DNA of 35,736 bases, from assembly GCA_045578305.1 (NCBI GenBank), contig JAZNKA010000073.1, positions 1 through 35,736 of the forward strand. The letters are read 5' to 3'. The notes under the pieces are model-generated. The model was not told the DNA's origin. It saw only the letters and a program-made list of their open reading frames with translations, and did not search any database. The stretch is from SIG440 sp045578305. GTDB lineage: Bacteria > Bacillota > Clostridia > Monoglobales > Monoglobaceae. Position numbers and translations under genes: made by a program. This document shows, one piece after another, positions 7,622-15,840 of the stretch; position 1 is the stretch's first letter, and every line of letters begins with the position of its first letter.

Positions 7622-8791
7622 TTATTCCTGACCCTTGCGCAAGAACACAGGAACATCAATCCCATCATCTTCGCTGACTTTGTTATAAAAGTCGCCCTTT
7701 GTATTTACAGCGTTTTCAAAGATGGGGGGAACATCACTAGTTTTTTTTTCACCCATTTCTTCGCGCATGGTTTCAAATACGCCCTTTTCTTCTTTTCCGC
7801 TGAAGATTGAAGTTGGTCTGTCTATGCGTGGTGAGTTTTTGCCTTCAAAGCCTGTAGCAATAACAGTAACCTGGATTTCTTCACCCAAGGTCTCGTCAAT
7901 GATAGCACCAATGATGATGTTTGCATCCTTGTCCGCTGCCTGGGTAATAATCTCGGAAACAGTCTGGATTTCAAGAATTCCAAGGTCGCTACCGCCGGTA
8001 ACATTAAGTATAACGCCCTTTGCACCTGTGATTGTTGTTTCGATAAGCGGGCTGTTGATTGCATTTGTTGCAGCATCAGCGGCACGGTTTTCACCCGTAG
8101 CCTTGCCGATACCCATATGTGCATAGCCAGTGTTTTTCATAATTGTCTTCACATCAGCAAAGTCAAGACTGATAAGACCCGGTCTTGAAATAAGGTCCGA
8201 AATACCCTGAACACCTTGTCTCAAAACATCGTCAGCCATTTTGAAAGACTCGGTAATAGGTGTTTTGTTTTCGGCAATTGCCAAAAGCTTGTCATTGGGT
8301 ATAACAACCAATGTATCAACCGCAGCCTTCAGGTTTTCGATACCGATGCTCGAATTCTTTGCGCGCATCACACCCTCAAACCAAAACGGCTTTGTAACGA
8401 TACCTACTGTAAGTATGCCCATTTCCTTTGCAATTTCTGCAACAATAGGAGCAGCACCGGTACCTGTGCCACCGCCCATACCTGCGGTAACAAATACCAT
8501 ATCTGCATCCTGAAGAGCAAGAGCAATCTCGTCACGACTTTCCTCAGCAGCTTTTGCGCCAACTTCGGGTACAGCACCTGCGCCAAGACCCTTGGTAAGC
8601 TTTGCGCCTATCTGAATTTTTTGTGTAGCCTTTGAAAGAGACAAATCCTGCTTGTCTGTATTAACTGCTATAAATTCAACGCATTTTACTTCTGCGTCAA
8701 TCATTCTGTTTACTGCGTTGTTTCCGCCACCACCAACGCCGACAACTTTTATCTTTGCCGGGTTTGTAGCCTCTGTATCAAACTCAAACAA
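7622..8791 (-). CDS. ftsZ: cell division protein FtsZ
   Basis: FtsZ is the tubulin-like GTPase that forms the cytokinetic ring. The G-box GGGNNAVNRM, the tubulin signature GMGGGTGTGAAP and the T7 synergy region (ITGAKGVILNVTGG) are all present. The protein ends in the conserved C-terminal peptide DVPVFLRK, which docks to membrane anchors. The best start is the TTG at 8791 (MFEFDTEATNPAKIKVVG, 389 residues), because AGGAGG at 8799-8804 lies 7 bases before it; an upstream in-frame ATG at 8815 would place the Shine-Dalgarno inside the gene. One divergent point is TKPFWFEGVMRAKNSS, where most FtsZs have an R-x-x-x-A-x-x-G helix with more charged residues. The gene is last in the dcw cluster and also has its own promoter. 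No ftsA is adjacent. Confidence 0.98.
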   Translation of the reverse strand: MFEFDTEATNPAKIKVVGVGGGGNNAVNRMIDAEVKCVEFIAVNTDKQDLSLSKATQKIQIGAKLTKGLGAGAVPEVGAKAAEESRDEIALALQDADMVFVTAGMGGGTGTGAAPIVAEIAKEMGILTVGIVTKPFWFEGVMRAKNSSIGIENLKAAVDTLVVIPNDKLLAIAENKTPITESFKMADDVLRQGVQGISDLISRPGLISLDFADVKTIMKNTGYAHMGIGKATGENRAADAATNAINSPLIETTITGAKGVILNVTGGSDLGILEIQTVSEIITQAADKDANIIIGAIIDETLGEEIQVTVIATGFEGKNSPRIDRPTSIFSGKEEKGVFETMREEMGEKKTSDVPPIFENAVNTKGDFYNKVSEDDGIDVPVFLRKGQE

Positions 8792-8820
8792 AACTATTCC
8801 TCCTAACCATATCAATCATT

Positions 8821-8853
8821 ATGATATACATACATATATGGATAGTATATCAT
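8821..8853. promoter_or_regulatory. dyad overlapping the ftsZ -10 and start site
   Basis: ATGATATAC (8821-8829) and GTATATCAT (8845-8853) are perfect 9-bp inverted arms around a 15-base spacer, which itself contains the palindrome CATATATG (8833-8840). The right arm covers the ftsZ -10. It could be an operator for a dimeric regulator or form an AT-rich hairpin in the leader. Confidence 0.45.
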
Positions 8854-8872
8854 TTTAATTTTTCTTTGTAAA
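8844..8872 (-). promoter_or_regulatory. sigma-A promoter of ftsZ
   Basis: On the minus strand -35 TTTACA (8867-8872) and -10 TATACT (8844-8849) are separated by 17 bases. The predicted start near 8837 gives a leader of about 45 bases to the TTG start. This allows ftsZ to be expressed independently of the long dcw transcript. Confidence 0.75.
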
Positions 8873-8940
8873 TACCAATTTTAAATTTTGTTTATATTTT
8901 GTTTATTTTTTCAATATTTTGTCCGTTCGTATGTATATTT

Positions 8941-9396
8941 TTATTCTTCTTCATCATTTTCATTTGTTTCGTCAGACGTTTCTTCATCATAATTTTCAAC
9001 TTCTTCATTCTTTGCTTCTTCGATACGAAGACGATTAGCGCGTTCTCTTTCTTTTGCTTTTTTCTCGAAATAAATATCAAACGTAAGCCGTCTTATTGTC
9101 GCCATATTATTGAACATCCTTACGCCAAATACGATTATAACAGCAAACGAAAGGCTTATGCCAAGGATGTTTCCGATAAATGTCAAAAATATACCAAGGA
9201 TTGCATTTGATACAAGTCCTATCATAAATACATTTATGTTAAAGCGCTTGTGTATGTTTGCCAAAAGACCGCCAAGCACCGAGTCAAGTGCCGCAATAAG
9301 AGCAACTGCAATGTACGAAAGCATTGACGGAGACAAATTGTACGGTATTAAAAGTCCCAGAAGAATTCCTACCAAAACTGCAACTATAAAAAACAC
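8941..9396 (-). CDS. sbp: small basic protein Sbp (DUF1290 family)
   Basis: The 151-residue protein has an N-terminal membrane region of three to four helices (about 1-100), including DSVLGGLLANIHKRF, typical of the DUF1290/Sbp family found just upstream of ftsZ in Firmicutes and Actinobacteria. Its biochemical role is unknown. Family members are usually about 110-120 residues; this one carries a highly charged C-terminal tail, first Arg/Lys/Glu-rich, then almost purely Glu/Asp/Asn (ending ETNENDEEE). The start is GTG at 9396, sharing one base with the stop of the DUF881 gene and preceded by GGAGGTGA, so translation is coupled. It precedes the ftsZ promoter by about 70 bases. Confidence 0.88.
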   Translation of the reverse strand: MFFIVAVLVGILLGLLIPYNLSPSMLSYIAVALIAALDSVLGGLLANIHKRFNINVFMIGLVSNAILGIFLTFIGNILGISLSFAVIIVFGVRMFNNMATIRRLTFDIYFEKKAKERERANRLRIEEAKNEEVENYDEETSDETNENDEEE

Positions 9397-10145
9397 TAGT
9401 TGGTCACCTCCGGCTCAACAATCTGTGCATATTTAAGAGTGCTTGCACCTGTATATTTTTTAATCATAAGCTTGTTACTTTTTTTGATGCTTACCTCTAC
9501 ACCATAAAAATTAGCTTGTTCAACCGCACCGCCCGGCATTCTGAGGGCATTTTCCAAAGTGTCTGAATTGCCTATTGCCCTTATCTCAAACGGGGCTGCA
9601 AGCTTTGTGTTGTTGACACTTACCGTCGGTCCTACGCATCTGACTTCGCTTGTAGCAAGAATTCTTTCGTTGTTTATCGAAAGAGCCTCTGCCCCTGATG
9701 CGCGGAGTTCATTCAGGAATGTCAAAAGATACGAATCATGAACAATCCCATAACCGTCATCATAACCTATATTCCCCATACCCTGTCCGCCATCTTTTAT
9801 GGTAATAATTATTCCGTTTCCCGACACATCGGTAAGACCAGCTATTGTCTCGGCACGTTTCAGTTCTTCTTTAAGGATTTTTGCCGCACCGCCGCTCTGT
9901 GCCACTTCTTCTCTGTATTTTGTCAGGTCATTCTGAAGCTCCATAACCTGTTGAAGAAGCTTCTCGTTTTTTTCAAGTTCTGCTTTATAATCCTGCTGCA
10001 AAGTTTCGATTCTGTTTGAAATCTGGCTTTCAACCGCATTGTTTTTTCTTACACCCTTTATCTGCCAGGTAAGTCCAAAAACCAATATCAAAATTACTAT
10101 TGACATCGAGATCTGGAATTTTTGTTTTTTATCTATATTTATCAT
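9396..10145 (-). CDS. DUF881-family membrane protein (YlxW/YlxX-like)
   Basis: The 249-residue protein has a short cytoplasmic N-terminus, one membrane helix (residues about 13-29), a coiled coil (about 40-100, ISNRIETLQQDYKAELEKNEK) and then the DUF881 domain beginning near GLTDVSGNGIIITIKDG. The latter has the family features SINNERI and EIRAIGN. These proteins lie between divIB and sbp/ftsZ in many Firmicutes and are assumed to face outside and assist division; no enzymatic role is known. The Shine-Dalgarno is GAGGGA. The gene lies 20 bases after divIB and overlaps sbp by one base, placing it in the dcw transcript. Confidence 0.9.
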   Translation of the reverse strand: MINIDKKQKFQISMSIVILILVFGLTWQIKGVRKNNAVESQISNRIETLQQDYKAELEKNEKLLQQVMELQNDLTKYREEVAQSGGAAKILKEELKRAETIAGLTDVSGNGIIITIKDGGQGMGNIGYDDGYGIVHDSYLLTFLNELRASGAEALSINNERILATSEVRCVGPTVSVNNTKLAAPFEIRAIGNSDTLENALRMPGGAVEQANFYGVEVSIKKSNKLMIKKYTGASTLKYAQIVEPEVTN

Positions 10146-10165
10146 TTTTTGTCCCTCAATTAAAT

Positions 10166-11065
10166 TTAATCTTTCTTTATCTGCTTGTCTTCTTGTTTTT
10201 TGTCTTCTGTTTCTTCCTTACCCGTGTTGTCTTCGTCAACCTTTTCCGTATCGCTTTCTTCTTCAGGCTTGTCCGTTGTTCTTGGTCCTACATACAGTTT
10301 TTGACCGCGATAATCAAGGATTGCCTTTTCATAATCCGAAAGGTTTTGTGAAATTACTTTTTTCACAAAGGTCAGTTTGTACTCCATTTTTTCATAACTG
10401 CCAAGCATTATGAAAAGTCTTTCGTCATAATCAACCTTTATATCTGATAAATCTGCCGCCGAAATCATAGACACCTTGTCAATCATCTCAAGCTTTGTCA
10501 ATATCTCCATACACTCAAAAGTTTTTTGATGCACGGCGTCATCAGCCGCAAATATGTACTCTCCAAGTTTTGTTGTAACAGGCTCAATACCATCAAGCCG
10601 TGCAATACCCTTTGTCACCTCGGTCTCTTTTTGGTCTGCAATTTTTATTATTTGCCCCGCTTTGTCGACAAACAAAAACAGACCATTGCTTTGGACATAG
10701 GCAAGAGCGTTTGCCTCACGGACCCAGATTTTTATACTGTTTGGATAAAGCCTCCGTACATTACAGGTTTCGATATTGGGGTCTTCGTTTAACCGTCTTT
10801 CCATCGTTTTGACAGCAGTACTGAAGATATTTGCCCCCGTTTTAGCCCCTGCAATTTTTATAATCTGTTCCTCGGTCAGAGTCTCTTGCCCAACGCACAA
10901 AATACTTTTTACATTGAAGAAAGGTGCTTTAAGCACTGTAAAAATGATAGCTGTGCAAACAAACAAAAACGCAAACACTACCAAACGGCGCTTAATTCGA
11001 TTTCGTCGTTTTTTCCTTATAAGCTGTTTTTTCTTCTTCTGAAGGTCTGTAATTTCAGCTGTCAT
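10166..11065 (-). CDS. divIB: cell division protein DivIB/FtsQ
   Basis: The 299-residue bitopic protein has a very basic cytoplasmic N-terminus (KKKKQLIRKKRRNRIKRR), a single membrane helix at about 27-46, and then an extracellular POTRA domain (FFNVKSILCVGQETLTEEQI) and FtsQ/DivIB beta domain containing RRLYPNSIKIWVREANALAY. It ends with a low-complexity acidic/lysine tail from about 265 (KPEEESDTEKVDEDN). DivIB forms a complex with the FtsL and DivIC proteins that controls septal peptidoglycan synthesis by FtsW/FtsI. It follows murA by 50 bases, with AAAGGAAAG as the ribosome binding site. Confidence 0.92.
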   Translation of the reverse strand: MTAEITDLQKKKKQLIRKKRRNRIKRRLVVFAFLFVCTAIIFTVLKAPFFNVKSILCVGQETLTEEQIIKIAGAKTGANIFSTAVKTMERRLNEDPNIETCNVRRLYPNSIKIWVREANALAYVQSNGLFLFVDKAGQIIKIADQKETEVTKGIARLDGIEPVTTKLGEYIFAADDAVHQKTFECMEILTKLEMIDKVSMISAADLSDIKVDYDERLFIMLGSYEKMEYKLTFVKKVISQNLSDYEKAILDYRGQKLYVGPRTTDKPEEESDTEKVDEDNTGKEETEDKKQEDKQIKKD

Positions 11066-11115
11066 TTTAAAAACTTTCCTTTCTTGTTATTTTTCCTTGA
11101 GTGATACCTTTGGCA

Positions 11116-12369
11116 TCACTCAAGTCTTTTTATCGTCGCCCCAAGATGAGCAAATGTATCTTCAATTTTTTCGTAGCCCCGGTCGATATGACTAAGTCCG
11201 GTAACCACGGTGTCGCCTATTGCCGAAAGTCCGGCAACAACCAATGCCGCCCCGCCCCTCAAATCCATCGCTTCGACGGGTGCACCTTGTATAAAATTGC
11301 ACCCCGAAACTACTGCCAGCCGTCCGTCAACAATAATATCTGCGCCCATTTTTATAAGCTCGGGAACATGCTTATACCGGCTTTCGAATATGTTTTCAAC
11401 AAAAACCGTAGTCCCCTCGGCGCAAAGTAATGACGACATAAAAATCGCCTGTGCATCTGTCGGAAATCCCGGATAGGGCGATGTCATAACCTTGCCAAGA
11501 CCGGATATTCGTTTGTCACATTTTATTCTTACAAAGTCCTTTCCCGAAGAAACTTCTGCCCCGGCACCCGACAGCATCGAAAGCATAAGTTCAAGTTGCT
11601 CGGGAACTACACCTTTGACAACAACATCTCCACCGCATGCAGCCACAGCACAAAATACCGTTGCCGCAAAAATTCTGTCGGCCATTATATTATACTGTAC
11701 TTTATTTAATTTTTCAACACCTATAATGCGAATTGTTTCACTTCCTGCACCGGAAATTTTTGCACCCATTTTGTTGAGAAAATTCTGCAGGTCCAAAATC
11801 TCAGGTTCACGAGCCGCATTGGCAATTGTTACCTCGGCATTTGACACAGCCGCAAGCATCATTATATTTTCTGTCGCGCCAACACTGGGAAATATCAAAT
11901 TCACCTTGCCCGATTTTATTTTTTCTGTGCTGCAGTATATGTGCCCGCCTGTTTCCTCTACTAAAACACCAAGCTGCCGAAACGCCTTAATATGCAAATC
12001 GATGGGTCTTAATCCTATGCTGCAGCCGCCCGGATACGAAATAACCGCTTTCTTTGTCCGCGAAATTATTGGGCCCAAAAACAGCACCGATGACCGCATA
12101 CTCGCCATAAGGTCATCGGAAATATCGCTTCTATGTATATTTTCTGCTTTGATTATCGCCGTATGCTCCTGATATGCGGTTTTTCCGCCCAGTCTGTCTA
12201 TTATTTCAAGAGCCGCCTTTACATCCTTTAAATCAGGACAATTTGTCAGCACACATTCCTGGTGGTTTAAAAGACTGGCTGCTATTATCGGCAGAGCCGC
12301 ATTTTTCGAGCCCTGAGCATCAACTGCTCCCTCCAGTTTTTTGTTTCCGCAAATATAAATTTTGTTCAC
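11116..12369 (-). CDS. murA: UDP-N-acetylglucosamine 1-carboxyvinyltransferase MurA
   Basis: MurA transfers enolpyruvate from phosphoenolpyruvate to UDP-GlcNAc, the first committed step of peptidoglycan synthesis. The two-lobed EPSP-synthase-like fold is evident, with the N-terminal GSKNAALPIIAASLL motif and the active-site loop YPGGCSIGLRPIDLHI, whose Cys is the fosfomycin target. The chosen start is the GTG at 12369 (MNKIYICGNKKLEG), 7 bases after GGAGG, giving 417 residues, the normal family length. An upstream in-frame ATG at 12411 would add 14 residues that no homologue needs. It lies between murG and divIB, the usual clostridial position. A second MurA elsewhere in the genome is common in Firmicutes. 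Confidence 0.97.
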   Translation of the reverse strand: MNKIYICGNKKLEGAVDAQGSKNAALPIIAASLLNHQECVLTNCPDLKDVKAALEIIDRLGGKTAYQEHTAIIKAENIHRSDISDDLMASMRSSVLFLGPIISRTKKAVISYPGGCSIGLRPIDLHIKAFRQLGVLVEETGGHIYCSTEKIKSGKVNLIFPSVGATENIMMLAAVSNAEVTIANAAREPEILDLQNFLNKMGAKISGAGSETIRIIGVEKLNKVQYNIMADRIFAATVFCAVAACGGDVVVKGVVPEQLELMLSMLSGAGAEVSSGKDFVRIKCDKRISGLGKVMTSPYPGFPTDAQAIFMSSLLCAEGTTVFVENIFESRYKHVPELIKMGADIIVDGRLAVVSGCNFIQGAPVEAMDLRGGAALVVAGLSAIGDTVVTGLSHIDRGYEKIEDTFAHLGATIKRLE

Positions 12370-12452
12370 CGTAACACCTCCAAATGCAAAGTACCTTTGC
12401 CACACTCTCATACTATGTGTCTTGTTTGAATGTGTTACATAAATCAGTTATT

Positions 12453-13574
12453 TTATCTTTTTTTGCGGTTTTCAACCAATTCGCTGACTATTTTGTATAT
12501 CTTGTCACTCGCATCTGTAATCCCTATACTTTTTGAAGCTTCACCCATTGTTTTAAGGACTGTATCGCTGTCAAGGATTGATTCGGCAGTTTTGCCCAAA
12601 ACTTCTGCCGAAAGACTTTCTTCGGTTATAACAACCGCGCCACCCGAGCGTTCGACCGCTCTTGCGTTATGTTCCTGATGGTTTCCTGCAACATAAGGCG
12701 AGGGAATGAGAATTGCCGCTTTGCCAAGTGCGGTCATTTCGCTTACTGACCCACCGCTTCGTGCAATTATAAGGTCCGCCGCATTAAGGGACAAATCCAT
12801 GTCATATATGTATTCCGAAACTCTGATTTCGGGATAATCTGCCAAATTAACGTTGTTCTTTTCAAATCTTTTGACAACCTCTTCATAATGGTTGTTCTTA
12901 CCGGTTGACATTATTATCTGATATCTTCTGTTTTTTGCTATTGATGAAATCCAGTCAACTGCTGCCTCGTTTATCTTTTCGGCGCCCAGACTTCCTCCAA
13001 AAATGAGTACTGTGCGGCGATTGTCCAAGCCAAGTGCGTTTCGCGCTTGTTCTTTGTTTCCTTCAAGAATAGCAGGTCTTACAGGATTTCCGGTAACCTC
13101 AATGCGAACATCCTTTTTGATAAAATTTGCTGCCTCTTTGAGTGAAAGCGCAACCACATCAACAAACGGTGCAAGCATCCTTACCGTAACACCGGGGAAA
13201 GCATTTGCCTCGTGCACCAATGTCGGAATTTTAAGAAGAGCCGCCGCAAGAAGAACGGGGCCCGTAACATAACCACCTGTGCCAACAACTGCATCGGGTT
13301 TGAATTCTTTTATTATTTTTGCGGCATTCAAAGTTCCTGTCAAAATCTCTGCCACAACTTTAGCATTGGAAAAGCTGAGTTTTCTTTTAAATCCATGGAT
13401 TTTTATAAACCGTATTTCATATCCTTGTTTTGGAACAAGCGTGCTTTCCATGCCCTCTTTTGTTCCCACAAACAAGAACTCACTACCCGGTTCTTTTGTC
13501 TTTACGTGATTTGCAACAGCAATTGCCGGATTAATATGGCCTGCTGTTCCGCCTCCTGCAAACAAAATTTTCAT
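12453..13574 (-). CDS. murG: lipid II synthase MurG
   Basis: The 373-residue glycosyltransferase carries the GGGTAGHINP nucleotide-sugar/lipid loop at residues 7-16, GGYVTGPVLLAA at about 95-110, the second glycine loop FGGSLGAEKIN, and SGGSVSEMTALGKAAILIPSP, the UDP-GlcNAc donor site. MurG adds GlcNAc to lipid I on the cytoplasmic membrane face to make lipid II. It is 28 bases downstream of ftsW, the lipid II polymerase, in the same transcript. Confidence 0.97.
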   Translation of the reverse strand: MKILFAGGGTAGHINPAIAVANHVKTKEPGSEFLFVGTKEGMESTLVPKQGYEIRFIKIHGFKRKLSFSNAKVVAEILTGTLNAAKIIKEFKPDAVVGTGGYVTGPVLLAAALLKIPTLVHEANAFPGVTVRMLAPFVDVVALSLKEAANFIKKDVRIEVTGNPVRPAILEGNKEQARNALGLDNRRTVLIFGGSLGAEKINEAAVDWISSIAKNRRYQIIMSTGKNNHYEEVVKRFEKNNVNLADYPEIRVSEYIYDMDLSLNAADLIIARSGGSVSEMTALGKAAILIPSPYVAGNHQEHNARAVERSGGAVVITEESLSAEVLGKTAESILDSDTVLKTMGEASKSIGITDASDKIYKIVSELVENRKKR

Positions 13575-13602
13575 AAGCCTTCATGCCTTTCTTTTTTTGC
13601 TA

Positions 13603-14796
13603 TCACTTTTTATGCCTTGAAATATTAAGAACAATCCCCATTTCTGCCATTGTTATCGCAAGCGCCGTTCCGCCATAGCTGAAAAACGGCAGCGGCATAC
13701 CGGTAACCGGCATCGACGATGTCACAACCGCGATGTTTACAATTGCCTGAATTGCTATCATTGCAACTATTCCCGTTGCAAGAAGAGTGCCAAACATATC
13801 GGGAGCATTAAGCGCAATCTTTATTCCTCTTACTATAAGAAATATAAACATAAGCGATACCAGGATTGCTCCAATCAAGCCAAACTCCTCGGCAAGAATT
13901 GAGAATATAAAGTCGTTTTGCGGCTCGGGTATATTCATATACTTTTGCCTGCTTTGACCAAGTCCCGCTCCAAAAATTCCGCCTGAACCTATTGCATAAA
14001 GCGACTGCACAATCTGCCAGCCATCGCCCTGAATATCCTTGAACGGGTCAAGAAATGTTACAACCCTGGCAAGGCGGTATGGTGCTTTTGCTATCATAAG
14101 AATAACAGCAGGAAGTGCACAACACCCCAAAATAGCAAAATGACTGATTTTTGCTCCGGCAACCAGCAAAAGTACGCAAGCCGTCGCAGCAATAAGCATT
14201 GTACAACTAAAGTGCGGCTCCATCATAATCACAAGCGCCATTACCCCTATGATTGCTATGTACATAATAAACACGCTGAAGTTTGAAAGTTCTTTGTAGT
14301 TTTTTGACAAACTGTACGAGAAAAATATTATTGTGGTAATTTTGGCAACCTCTGACGGCTGAAAATTTATGGGTCCTATATAAATCCATCGTCTTGCATC
14401 ATTTATCTTTCGGCCAATTCCCGGAACAAGCACCAAAAGAAGCAACACTACGCTGAATGCAAGCGCAGGAAACGCCCAGTTTTTCAATTTTTTATAATCA
14501 TAGTTAGCTGTTATAAACATTCCCACCGAGCCAAGTATTGCCCACATAAGCTGCTTTTTAAAGTAGTAAAAGCTGTCGTTGTTTGTTGCACTGCTTGCAA
14601 AAGCAATAGGGCTGCTGGCACTCAGTACCATAATAAGGCCAAAGCTGAGCAAAACATATATAGCTGCCAAAAACTGAATATCAACACTTTTTAAAGTTTC
14701 TCTGATGCCATACTTGTTAAGCATCTGGGGCGCGGGTGCAGACAAAACAGTTTTGTTGTATCTTCTTTTTTTTCTTACAATTTTCAATATTTTCAC
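13603..14796 (-). CDS. ftsW: SEDS-family peptidoglycan glycosyltransferase FtsW/SpoVE
   Basis: The 397-residue integral membrane protein has about ten helices starting near residue 38. Family landmarks are ARRWIYIGPINFQPSEVAK, the extracellular-loop signature FIFSILAEEFGLIGA containing the catalytic acidic residue of SEDS polymerases, and the C-terminal GMPLPFFSYGG. It polymerises glycan strands from lipid II with its partner class B PBP (18708-20936). The 37-residue N-terminus before the first helix is basic and slightly longer than usual. In Clostridia this position in the cluster is held by the gene called spoVE or ftsW; sequence alone does not decide between vegetative and sporulation use. 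murD, normally just before this gene, is missing. Confidence 0.95.
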   Translation of the reverse strand: MKILKIVRKKRRYNKTVLSAPAPQMLNKYGIRETLKSVDIQFLAAIYVLLSFGLIMVLSASSPIAFASSATNNDSFYYFKKQLMWAILGSVGMFITANYDYKKLKNWAFPALAFSVVLLLLVLVPGIGRKINDARRWIYIGPINFQPSEVAKITTIIFFSYSLSKNYKELSNFSVFIMYIAIIGVMALVIMMEPHFSCTMLIAATACVLLLVAGAKISHFAILGCCALPAVILMIAKAPYRLARVVTFLDPFKDIQGDGWQIVQSLYAIGSGGIFGAGLGQSRQKYMNIPEPQNDFIFSILAEEFGLIGAILVSLMFIFLIVRGIKIALNAPDMFGTLLATGIVAMIAIQAIVNIAVVTSSMPVTGMPLPFFSYGGTALAITMAEMGIVLNISRHKK

Positions 14797-14836
14797 CCGC
14801 CCGTTCTCAAATTATATTACAAATCAACCGCCTTTT

Positions 14837-15814
14837 TTATGCAAAAAAGCCTATCAGACACAGCGCTATAGTAACCGCAGAAAATACCGCAACAACCTTT
14901 TTTTCGCTCCAGCCACACATTTCAAAATGATGGTGGATTGGACTCATTTTAAATATACGCTTTCCGGTTTTCTTAAAATATGCAACCTGAATGATTACCG
15001 AAAGTGACTCGGCAACATATACAAACCCCACCAGCAAAAGAGCAAGCGGATTCTTCATAAATATCGCCATTGCTGACACAGCACCACCCAAAAACAAGGA
15101 TCCTGTATCACCCATAAACACTTTTGCAGGGTATTTGTTGTAAATCAAAAAACCTAAAATTCCGCCAACTGTCGCTGCTGCAAAAACCGCAACCGTCGGA
15201 AGTTTGGCAACGTTTGCTGAAATCATATAGAAAATGCAAACAAAAAGTGTCACAAAGCCCGCAAGTCCGTCAAGACCGTCTGTCAGATTAACGCTGTTTA
15301 CAGCAGCAAGCATAACAAGAATTGTAAACGGAATATAAATGATAAACCCAAGTTCAATCGTTCTTTGGGTGAAAGGCACTATAATTTCGGTGTCAACAAG
15401 TCCACTTGCAGCAGCCCATACCGAAAAGATAAGCGCTACCAAAAATTGAAGTGAAAATTTTTGCCCTGCGCGAAGTCCTAAGTTCCGTTTTAAAATCACC
15501 TTTATGTAGTCATCAAGAAATCCTATAAGGCCAAACCCCAGCGCCACCAAAAACATGGCAGCTACCGCCATAATATCCTCCTGATATTCGCTTATGCCGT
15601 CTATAAAAATCCCCGACACAACACCAACCAAAGCGGCTATTATAAAGATGAAACCACCCATAGTCGGTGTGCCCGACTTTTTCTTGTGCCATTTTGGCCC
15701 CTCTTCGCGTATCTCTTGTCCAAATTTGAGTCTGTGCAAAAACGGAATCAAAAAAAGTCCCGAAATTGCCGCCACTATAAACGAAATCACAATTACCATC
15801 AAAATCTTAACCAT
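14837..15814 (-). CDS. mraY: phospho-N-acetylmuramoyl-pentapeptide transferase MraY
   Basis: MraY links UDP-MurNAc-pentapeptide to undecaprenyl phosphate, giving lipid I at the inner membrane face. The 325-residue polytopic protein contains the family motifs KSGTPTMGG, FLDDYIKV (the DD catalytic pair), NLTDGLDGLA and MGDTGSLFLGG, plus the C-terminal PIHHHFEMCGWSE with the HHH motif. It lies 26 bases after murF, with GGAGG 5 bases before the ATG. Confidence 0.97.
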   Translation of the reverse strand: MVKILMVIVISFIVAAISGLFLIPFLHRLKFGQEIREEGPKWHKKKSGTPTMGGFIFIIAALVGVVSGIFIDGISEYQEDIMAVAAMFLVALGFGLIGFLDDYIKVILKRNLGLRAGQKFSLQFLVALIFSVWAAASGLVDTEIIVPFTQRTIELGFIIYIPFTILVMLAAVNSVNLTDGLDGLAGFVTLFVCIFYMISANVAKLPTVAVFAAATVGGILGFLIYNKYPAKVFMGDTGSLFLGGAVSAMAIFMKNPLALLLVGFVYVAESLSVIIQVAYFKKTGKRIFKMSPIHHHFEMCGWSEKKVVAVFSAVTIALCLIGFFA

Positions 15815-15840
15815 TTTATCCTCCGCTGTTTTTAGCGCTT

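Noticed and set aside
8792..8815. Upstream ATG start for ftsZ
   Set aside because: It would put the AGGAGG site inside the gene and adds eight residues absent from FtsZ; the TTG at 8791 fits better.
11492..12172. Long antisense open frame (226 codons) within murA
   Set aside because: Shadow of murA; Ser/Pro/Ile-rich composition typical of an antisense frame and no family match.
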